In this document: positions 58,009 to 64,000 of the stretch, piece by piece
How positions within the stretch are numbered: position 1 is the stretch's first letter
Layout: every line of letters starts with the position of its first letter
Origin: a virus
Virus record (IMG/VR): IMGVR_UViG_3300035162_004655
Span: 1-64,000 of that record
Length of the DNA: 64,000 nucleotides
Reading direction: 5' to 3' (one strand)
Translations under genes and position numbers: made by a program
The notes under the pieces: model-generated
The model's input: only the letters and a program-made list of their open reading frames with translations
The model's database searches: none
Told to the model about the DNA's origin: nothing

Positions 58009-59445
58009 ATGACATTAAATCCATTTTTTCTTCAAGGATCCCCAAATGAACAATTTCTTGTTCAGGATTTAATTAATGAGCAATTAAAAATATATGGTAT
58101 AGAAGTTTATTATTTACCTAGAAAGGTTTTTAAAACTGATAATATTATTAAAGAAATACAATCATCAAAATTTGATGATAGTTTTTTAATAGAAGCATAT
58201 TTGAATAATTATGATGGATATGCTCCTGATAGTGATATCATGACTAAATTTGGTCTTAGACTGAAAAATGAAATAAATTTAACTATATCGAGAGAACGAT
58301 ATGAAGAATTTATTGTACCATTTTTAGAAGGAATATCTTCAGCAACTAATCTTGAACGTGATGAATATGATTTTGTAGGATTAATTGAAAGACCCAAGGA
58401 AGGAGATTTAATTTACTTTCCTCTTGGAGAAAGACTTTTTGAAATTAAAAGAGTCGAATCTGAAAAACCTTTTTATCAATTAGGAACAAATTATGTTTAT
58501 GAATTAAGTTGCGAACTTTATGAATATGAAAATGAACTTATTGATACAAGTATCGAAGAAGTTGATAGTACTGTTGAAGATGAAGGATATATTACATCCT
58601 TAAATCTTGTTGGATCGGCAGTTACTGCTTTTGCAACGGCGTCAATTTCTTCTGGTGCTATTAGTGAAATATTCTTGAATAATGATGGTAGTGGATATAG
58701 TTCTACACCGACTGTGACATTTTCAAATCCACCTAATTTTCAAGGTGGTGGTAAGACTGCTGAAGCAGTTGCTATTACGACTAATATTGGCAATGTTCAA
58801 TCTATTCAAAGACTTGAAATAACTAATTCTGGTTCTGGATATGTAACACCCCCAACAATTACGATAAGTGGAGGTGGTGGATCGGGTGCAGCTGCCACAT
58901 GTTCTGTTGGGACAACACAATTCAGTGTTTCTGAAATTGTAATTACTGGATCTGGCCGTGGATATACAACATCACCTATAGTTACAATTAGTGGACCTGG
59001 AACTGGAGTAACTGCAACTGCAGTTGCAAGAATAAATTCGAATACTGAAATTGATTCAATCAGAATTCTGAAACCAGGTATTGGATATACTGAGGCACCT
59101 ACTATTTCTATAACAGGATTATCTGCAATTGGTGTAGGAACTTATGTTTATAATGAAACTGTAACAGGAGAAATTTCTGGAACAACTGCAGTAGTTAGAG
59201 ATTTTGTAACGATTGAATCTAGGTCTTCAGGTGTTCCTGACAAGAAACTATTAAGAGTTTCACTAAATACTGGTGAATTTGGTTCTGATGAAGTTGTAGT
59301 GGGATCAATTTCAGGAGCCAGATATGTGGTTCAAAACTATGATAATGAAAGTTATGACAATCCATATGATTCAAATGAAGAATTTGAATTAGAGGCAGAT
59401 GATATTTTAGATTTCTCAGAGTCAAATCCATTTGGTAATTATTAA
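58009..59445 (+). CDS. 14: gp14 neck protein with beta-hairpin insertion
   Basis: 478 aa against 256 for T4 gp14. The N-terminus (NEQFLVQDLINEQLKIYGIE then VYYLPRKVFK) is a clear gp14. Residues about 215-375 are an insertion of three to four GSGYSSTPTVTFS-type repeats (GSGYVTPPTITISG, GRGYTTSPIVTISG, GIGYTEAPTISITG). The C-terminus is acidic. The insertion likely adds a surface-exposed domain to the neck. Confidence 0.88.
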   Translation: MTLNPFFLQGSPNEQFLVQDLINEQLKIYGIEVYYLPRKVFKTDNIIKEIQSSKFDDSFLIEAYLNNYDGYAPDSDIMTKFGLRLKNEINLTISRERYEEFIVPFLEGISSATNLERDEYDFVGLIERPKEGDLIYFPLGERLFEIKRVESEKPFYQLGTNYVYELSCELYEYENELIDTSIEEVDSTVEDEGYITSLNLVGSAVTAFATASISSGAISEIFLNNDGSGYSSTPTVTFSNPPNFQGGGKTAEAVAITTNIGNVQSIQRLEITNSGSGYVTPPTITISGGGGSGAAATCSVGTTQFSVSEIVITGSGRGYTTSPIVTISGPGTGVTATAVARINSNTEIDSIRILKPGIGYTEAPTISITGLSAIGVGTYVYNETVTGEISGTTAVVRDFVTIESRSSGVPDKKLLRVSLNTGEFGSDEVVVGSISGARYVVQNYDNESYDNPYDSNEEFELEADDILDFSESNPFGNY

Positions 59446-60248
59446 TGTTAGGAACTTACTTTTATCACGAAATCATAAGAAAAACTATTATTAGTTTTGG
59501 AACTTTGTTCAATGATATTTCAATTCGTCATACAAAAAGTGATGGTAGTATTTTAGATGAGACAAAAGTTGGTCTTTCTTATGGGCCAATGCAAAAATTT
59601 CTTGCAAAAATTGAACAGCAAGAACAGTTAACAAAATCTGTTGCAATCACTCTTCCTAGAATGTCATTTGAAATGACAAATATTCAGTATGATTCTACCA
59701 GAAAAACTGGAGTTACTCAAACATTTAAGGCAAAAGATGCTACTGATAATAAAACAAAAAAAGTATACATGCCGGTTCCATATAATATTGGATTCGAACT
59801 TAATATTTTTACCAAGTTAAATGATGATGCTCTTCAAATTGTTGAGCAGATACTTCCTTTTTTCCAACCATCTTTTAATTTAACTGTAGATTTAGTCAGT
59901 TCTATTGGAGAAAAAAGAGATATTCCAATTGTTCTTGATAGTATTGATTTTCAAGATGATTATGAAGGATCATTCCAAACGAGAAGAGCATTAATTTACA
60001 CTTTAAGATTTACTGCCAAAACTTATCTGTTCGGTTCTATTGCTGAAACTTCCGAAGGTCTTATTACTAAAGTTCAGGCAGATGTTTATGCCGATACTAA
60101 TACAAAGACCGCAAAACGTGAAATGAGATATACTGCTGTTCCCGATCCCATTACTGCAGAACCTGGTGATGATTTTGGATTTACAGAGAGTTGGGAATTT
60201 TTAGGAGACTCCAAAGATTATAGTCCTACTAGACAGGAAGATATTTAA
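59445..60248 (+). CDS. 15: gp15 tail sheath stabiliser/completion protein
   Basis: 267 aa, near T4 gp15 (272). GTYFYHEIIRKTIISFGTLF and ITLPRMSFEMT match the family. It caps the tail and joins it to the neck. The start overlaps the gp14 stop by one base. Confidence 0.92.
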   Translation: MLGTYFYHEIIRKTIISFGTLFNDISIRHTKSDGSILDETKVGLSYGPMQKFLAKIEQQEQLTKSVAITLPRMSFEMTNIQYDSTRKTGVTQTFKAKDATDNKTKKVYMPVPYNIGFELNIFTKLNDDALQIVEQILPFFQPSFNLTVDLVSSIGEKRDIPIVLDSIDFQDDYEGSFQTRRALIYTLRFTAKTYLFGSIAETSEGLITKVQADVYADTNTKTAKREMRYTAVPDPITAEPGDDFGFTESWEFLGDSKDYSPTRQEDI

Positions 60249-60250
60249 TT

Positions 60251-60670
60251 ATGAATAATAATTATGATTCAATCGATGAGGCTCTGAATATTGATAGTGA
60301 TATTGTTGAGTCAAAACCAATCAAAAAATCGGAGATTATAAAATCTAAGGATGATGATATAGAGAAAGATTATATCTATAGTCGTGCGAACCTCTATTCC
60401 CTCATAGAGAAGGGTCAGGAGGCAATTAATGGTATTATGGAGGTAGCAGGGGAAGGAGGTAGTCCAAGGGCATACGAGGTCGCAGGACAGTTGATTAAGA
60501 GTGTTGCAGATACTACTGATAAGTTGATTGACTTACAGAAGAAACTTAAGGATGTAGAAGATGAAACTAAGAAAACTACAAATAATGTTACTAATAATGC
60601 AGTGTTTGTTGGATCGACATCAGAACTTCAAAAAATGCTCAAGCAAGGTTTTCTAAATAATAAAGAATAA
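60251..60670 (+). CDS. 16: gp16 terminase small subunit
   Basis: 139 aa. The family core is YSRANLYSLIEKGQEAINGI and RAYEVAGQLIKSVADTTDKL. It recognises concatemeric DNA for gp17 and regulates packaging. The N-terminal 40 residues are charged. In T4, gp17 follows directly; here an unrelated gene does. Confidence 0.9.
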   Translation: MNNNYDSIDEALNIDSDIVESKPIKKSEIIKSKDDDIEKDYIYSRANLYSLIEKGQEAINGIMEVAGEGGSPRAYEVAGQLIKSVADTTDKLIDLQKKLKDVEDETKKTTNNVTNNAVFVGSTSELQKMLKQGFLNNKE

Positions 60671-60684
60671 ACTACTTTTCATTG

Positions 60685-62085
60685 ATGAAAAAGTGTAAGC
60701 AAGGATACTATTATTGTTATACAGACAAAAAATGTAAACGAATTCCGATGGGATATCGTGTGGCATCTAGTGGTTATCTTCGCAAAGAAAACGGAGAAGA
60801 ATCTGGAGAAGATGGTGATAATAATGGGAACGGTAATGGAAATGGTGGAAATGGAAACGGTAATGGTAATGGTGGAAATGGAAATGGTGGAGGAGTAAGT
60901 GAATCGAAAAGTGGTGATAGTTCTTTGCGTGACTGGTTTGGCAAGAGTAGGTCTAGTGATGGCAAGCCTGGTTGGGTTCAATTGGGTGGTAAATATGCCG
61001 GAAAACCCTGTGCCAAACAACCAGGACAAACTACAAAACCAAAGTGTGGTTCTTCAAAAATGAAAAGAAATCTAGATAAAGATGAAGAGAGAGCAGCATT
61101 TAATAGAAAGCAACGTCAAGATCCAAATCCAGATAGAAAAGGGAAGGCAATCAACGTGAAGACAGAAGAAACTGTAATAGAAAAGGCAGGAGAAAAAGAT
61201 GCCTGTTATAAGAAGGTCAAGAGTAGATACAGTGTTTGGCCTTCTGCATATGCATCCGGAGCACTTGTAAAGTGTCGTAAGGTTGGTGCTGCTAACTGGG
61301 GAAATAAGTCAGAGTCTGTAGAGTATTCTGATTGGAGAAATGATTTTCAGGCAATGGAATATGAGTTCGTTGATATTATCAAACCAGAACCCATTAAAGG
61401 TGGACAAGAGCAGATTGATGAGGGACAAAAGTGTTGGAAAGGTTATGAGAAGAAAGGAACCAAAAAGATGTTTGGTAAAGTTGTAAATAATTGTGTAAAG
61501 AAGGAAGGGTATGATGTTGGTGATATCGACCAAAAAATTGGTGCAGTAACTCCTATTCCTAAAGATGAGAGGGAAGCAGCAAAACAAAGATTACTTGCTA
61601 AGGCAAAAGCAAAACGTGAAAAAATGAAGGAAGAAAAAGAAGAATCTAAAGTCGGTGGTGGCAACTTGAAGAAACTTACGGCAAAAGCAGTAAGAAGAAT
61701 TGATGCCGATGTGGATGGTGATGTAGATACTGATGATATGAAGTCTTCAGAGACTGGAGAGTTTGTTCCTTCTCCTGATGGTAAGAAAAAATTAAAACCA
61801 AAGGTAAGATTTGAACAGTCTGATTGGAAGAGTGAACTTGAAGAGGGTGCTGCCTGGACTAAAAAATCAGGTAAGAGTAAGTCTGGTGGACTAAATGAAA
61901 AGGGTCGTAAGTCTTATGAAGCAGAAAATCCCGGTTCTGATCTAAAAGCACCTAGTAAAAAAGTTGGTAATCCTCGTAGGAAAAGTTTTTGTGCAAGAAT
62001 GAAGGGAATGCGAAAGAGACAAAAACCTTCTAATAACACTGGTGATGATAGATTGTCCAAATCATTAAGAGCTTGGAATTGTTAA
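60685..62085 (+). CDS. Cys-rich basic multidomain protein (DUF6321-like C-terminus)
   Basis: 466 aa, start 60685 (an in-frame TTG is at 60682). Order: a Cys module CKQGYYYCYTDKKCKRIP; a GNGNGG-rich linker (about 50-72); a DWFGKS...GWVQLGGKYAGKPC domain; a CYKKVKSRYSVWPSAYASG module (about 173-210); Lys/Glu-rich linkers; and a C-terminal WTKKSGKSKSGGLNEKGRKS...SFCARMKGM...SLRAWNC domain of the DUF6321 type. The modules look related to each other. Lys/Arg-rich and Cys-rich, so perhaps DNA or capsid binding. Role unknown. Confidence 0.75.
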   Translation: MKKCKQGYYYCYTDKKCKRIPMGYRVASSGYLRKENGEESGEDGDNNGNGNGNGGNGNGNGNGGNGNGGGVSESKSGDSSLRDWFGKSRSSDGKPGWVQLGGKYAGKPCAKQPGQTTKPKCGSSKMKRNLDKDEERAAFNRKQRQDPNPDRKGKAINVKTEETVIEKAGEKDACYKKVKSRYSVWPSAYASGALVKCRKVGAANWGNKSESVEYSDWRNDFQAMEYEFVDIIKPEPIKGGQEQIDEGQKCWKGYEKKGTKKMFGKVVNNCVKKEGYDVGDIDQKIGAVTPIPKDEREAAKQRLLAKAKAKREKMKEEKEESKVGGGNLKKLTAKAVRRIDADVDGDVDTDDMKSSETGEFVPSPDGKKKLKPKVRFEQSDWKSELEEGAAWTKKSGKSKSGGLNEKGRKSYEAENPGSDLKAPSKKVGNPRRKSFCARMKGMRKRQKPSNNTGDDRLSKSLRAWNC

Positions 62086-62110
62086 TTAAAAAATATTATA
62101 TAAAAAGAAT

Positions 62111-63646
62111 ATGTCCGAAGATCTAAATAATTTTTTCAAATTAATATCAGAAGATAAGAAGAAAAAGAAGGAAGAATTTGATTCTATGGTGGGAGATCTG
62201 GGATTAGATGCTCTCTTCAATGAATTTGCTGGATTGAAAAAGAAAGAAAAAGAAAAAAAATCTAAAAAGAAAGAACCTTCTATAGGTAATATTAATTTAG
62301 ATTCTGTTTTTGAAGAAGTATCAAATCTAAAAAAAGAAACTAAAAAGAAAAAAATAAAAGAAGAAAAAACGGTTAAAGCTTTCGAAAAATGGTTATATTC
62401 TGATTCTGAAAAAGAAGAAGAAGAAGTGATTAATGAAGTTATAGAAAAGTCTCTGGATGAAGTTCTTGAGGTTATTGAAGAAAATGAAGAAAAACTAGAA
62501 AAAACAGAAGAAATAAAAGAAAAAACTTTTGTTGATGGATCATTAAAAGTTCTCACTGAAATAGGAAATAATCAATCAGAAAATATTAAAGAACCTGATA
62601 AAAAGTTTGCAACTTTAGAAGATTTAGATAGACATTATAAAGTATTTCTTTCTCGTATTCAACAGCAGTTATCTTCACTTGGTGGTGGAGGTGAAGTTCG
62701 TCTTGAGTTCTTAGATGATGTCGATAAAAATACCGCAAAGGTTGATGGCAAGTTCTTAAAATATCAGTCTTCAACTGGCAAGTGGATTGGTGCTGATGCT
62801 TCCGGAGGAGGAGGTGGAGGAGGAGGTATAAGTGGAATAACCATTAAAGAAGAAGGGTCTGTTATTGGCACTTCAAATAGTATTCGAGATATTAATTTTG
62901 TTAGTGATAATTTAACGGCATCCGGATCTGGTATTGGTGCCACCATTACATTATCAGATACACCAACATTTACTTCTATAGTAATAGGATCTGGAGTAAC
63001 TATTAACTCTGATGGTATCAATGTTACTGGTGTAGTAACTGCCACTTCTTTCAGTGGTTCTGGAATTGGACTTACAGGATTGACTGGTGCATCTGCTGCA
63101 ACTTATGGGGATGCATCTAATGTAGCTCAAATTGTAGTAGATGCTAATGGCAGAATAACTGGTATTAGTGAAGTCACTATCTCCGGAGGAGGTGGTGGAA
63201 GTCCTGGTGGTTCTGATGGACAGATACAATATAACAATGGAGGTGCTTTTGGTGGTGCGACACAACTTTTTTATGACGACTCAAATAATCGTGTTGGTAT
63301 AAATTCCGCAACACCAACGGAATCTCTTGATGTCATTGGATCTGTTAAGGCAACAGATTTTAATACAACATCTGATCAAAATTTAAAGGATAATATAAAA
63401 ACAATTGAAAACCCATTATCGAAAGTTCTTAGTATTCGTGGTGTGAACTTTGAATGGAAAGATAGTAACAAAGCATCTGCGGGTGTTATTGCTCAAGAAG
63501 TAGAAAAAGTTCTCCCCGAACTTGTTACTGGTCAGAATACAAAAACGGTTAATTATAATGGACTTATAGGACTTTTGATTGAAACTGTCAAAGAACAGCA
63601 AAAGCAAATTGATGCTTTAAGTGAAAAAATTTCCAAATTCGAATAA
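62111..63646 (+). CDS. tail fibre with coiled-coil N-terminus and S74 chaperone
   Basis: 511 aa. Residues 1-140 are Lys/Glu-rich coiled coil (LKKKEKEKKSKKKE then EEEVINEVIEKSL). A FLDDVDKNTAKVDGKFLKYQ segment (about 200) and a GGGGGGGG hinge follow, then beta repeats and, from 420, SDQNLKDNI...GVIAQEVEKVLPELV, the S74 intramolecular chaperone. Its C-terminus is a short coiled coil. A trimeric fibre with self-cleaving chaperone is the likely form. Confidence 0.85.
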   Translation: MSEDLNNFFKLISEDKKKKKEEFDSMVGDLGLDALFNEFAGLKKKEKEKKSKKKEPSIGNINLDSVFEEVSNLKKETKKKKIKEEKTVKAFEKWLYSDSEKEEEEVINEVIEKSLDEVLEVIEENEEKLEKTEEIKEKTFVDGSLKVLTEIGNNQSENIKEPDKKFATLEDLDRHYKVFLSRIQQQLSSLGGGGEVRLEFLDDVDKNTAKVDGKFLKYQSSTGKWIGADASGGGGGGGGISGITIKEEGSVIGTSNSIRDINFVSDNLTASGSGIGATITLSDTPTFTSIVIGSGVTINSDGINVTGVVTATSFSGSGIGLTGLTGASAATYGDASNVAQIVVDANGRITGISEVTISGGGGGSPGGSDGQIQYNNGGAFGGATQLFYDDSNNRVGINSATPTESLDVIGSVKATDFNTTSDQNLKDNIKTIENPLSKVLSIRGVNFEWKDSNKASAGVIAQEVEKVLPELVTGQNTKTVNYNGLIGLLIETVKEQQKQIDALSEKISKFE

Positions 63647-63694
63647 TTAACTAAATACCTATACTAAAACTACCCAGTGTATACGAGGACGGTA

Positions 63695-64000
63695 GATGGC
63701 TATTAAGGTTCAGGGCATAACAGTCATTGATGACGGTAGAAATATCATCAATGGTATAGGAGCATCTTTTTCAGGTATTATAACTGCAAACACTTTTGTT
63801 GGTTCTGGTGCATCACTTACTAATATTCCTAGTGGAGCACTAACAAACAATAGTGTTAATTATGGTGGAGTAACTGTATCTCTTGGTGGTACTGATGCAA
63901 CACCGGCATTTGATCTTTCTGATGCTACTGCATATCCATATACTAGTCTTACTGGAATTACTACTGAAATATTAGGTGATACGACACCACAACTTGGTGG
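63695..64000 (+). CDS. fibre protein, 5' part only (cut by the window end)
   Basis: 102 codons visible. Begins MAIKVQGITVIDDGRN then IINGIGASFSGIITANTF and GSGASLTNIPSGAL, the repeat style of cyanophage fibre shafts. It follows the S74 fibre by 48 bases, with a weak late motif (CTAAATA). The length cannot be judged. Confidence 0.75.

Noticed and set aside
60820-60893. Tandem GGNAAYGGN units that look like a repeat array or CRISPR
   Set aside because: It is a coding microsatellite for a Gly/Asn linker; there are no spacers or cas genes.

Overview
This window looks like part of the genome of a T4-like (contractile-tailed) cyanophage infecting marine Synechococcus or Prochlorococcus. Three things support this. 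First, the T4-type virion genes are recognisable: gp25, gp6, a gp8-like protein, gp13, gp14, gp15 and gp16. Second, T4-type late promoters (TATAAATA or NATAAATA) sit in front of structural genes. Third, there is a CP12 gene, a Calvin-cycle regulator typical of cyanophages, together with many small proteins of the kind seen in cyanomyoviruses. The DNA is clearly AT-rich. Almost every gene is on the + strand; the only convincing minus-strand gene is a GIY-YIG homing endonuclease at 24771-25808. Gene identities rest on reading the translations and on remembered family features, not on database searches.

Layout. 1-570: a tRNA cluster (a class II tRNA-like element, tRNA-CAT, tRNA-Leu(TAA)) closed by a terminator. 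596-8483: a small gene and two large late fibre or structural genes, the first with a C-terminal S74-type self-processing chaperone. 8625-11006: a UvsW-like helicase, a GIY-YIG endonuclease whose leader forms a 12-bp hairpin with a late promoter in its loop, and a possible PD-(D/E)XK nuclease. 11087-21233: a very dense run of small genes, often joined by ATGA overlaps, which includes a glutaredoxin-like protein, CP12 and an SprT-like metalloprotease. 21220-24738: three 2OG-Fe(II) oxygenases interleaved with a glycine-rich tail adhesin and two related six-cysteine zinc-ribbon proteins.

25809-26430 is the most striking noncoding stretch. It has three DnaA-box-like nonamers spaced 21-22 bp apart, a 22-bp direct repeat, a late promoter, and a series of TCTCGWCGAGA palindromes that surround and enter a perfect TTGACA-N17-TATAAT promoter. 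It is a candidate replication origin and/or repressor-controlled switch. 26417-28623 holds short early-type genes separated by repeated intergenic cassettes. 28698-31292 has a ligase-superfamily nucleotidyltransferase-like gene, HicA-like and AbrB/MazE-like small proteins, and a glycosyltransferase. 32303-60670 is the main baseplate and neck module: gp25, gp6, a 4001-residue giant protein, gp8-like, a 2476-residue DUF4815-like protein, gp13, gp14, gp15 and gp16. 60685-64000 has a cysteine-rich basic protein, a second S74-chaperone fibre and the start of another fibre gene. The large terminase gp17, which in T4 follows gp16, is not in the window.

Regulation. Two promoter systems can be read directly. 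Late genes carry the T4 late motif. Ten other promoters, in front of small-gene operons and the helicase, share one architecture: a GTCCAC, GTCAC or GGCAC box 33-35 bp upstream of the -10 hexamer, usually with a GC-rich hairpin in between, and a conserved leader in six of them. This suggests a dedicated early-promoter class with an activator-like site near -45.
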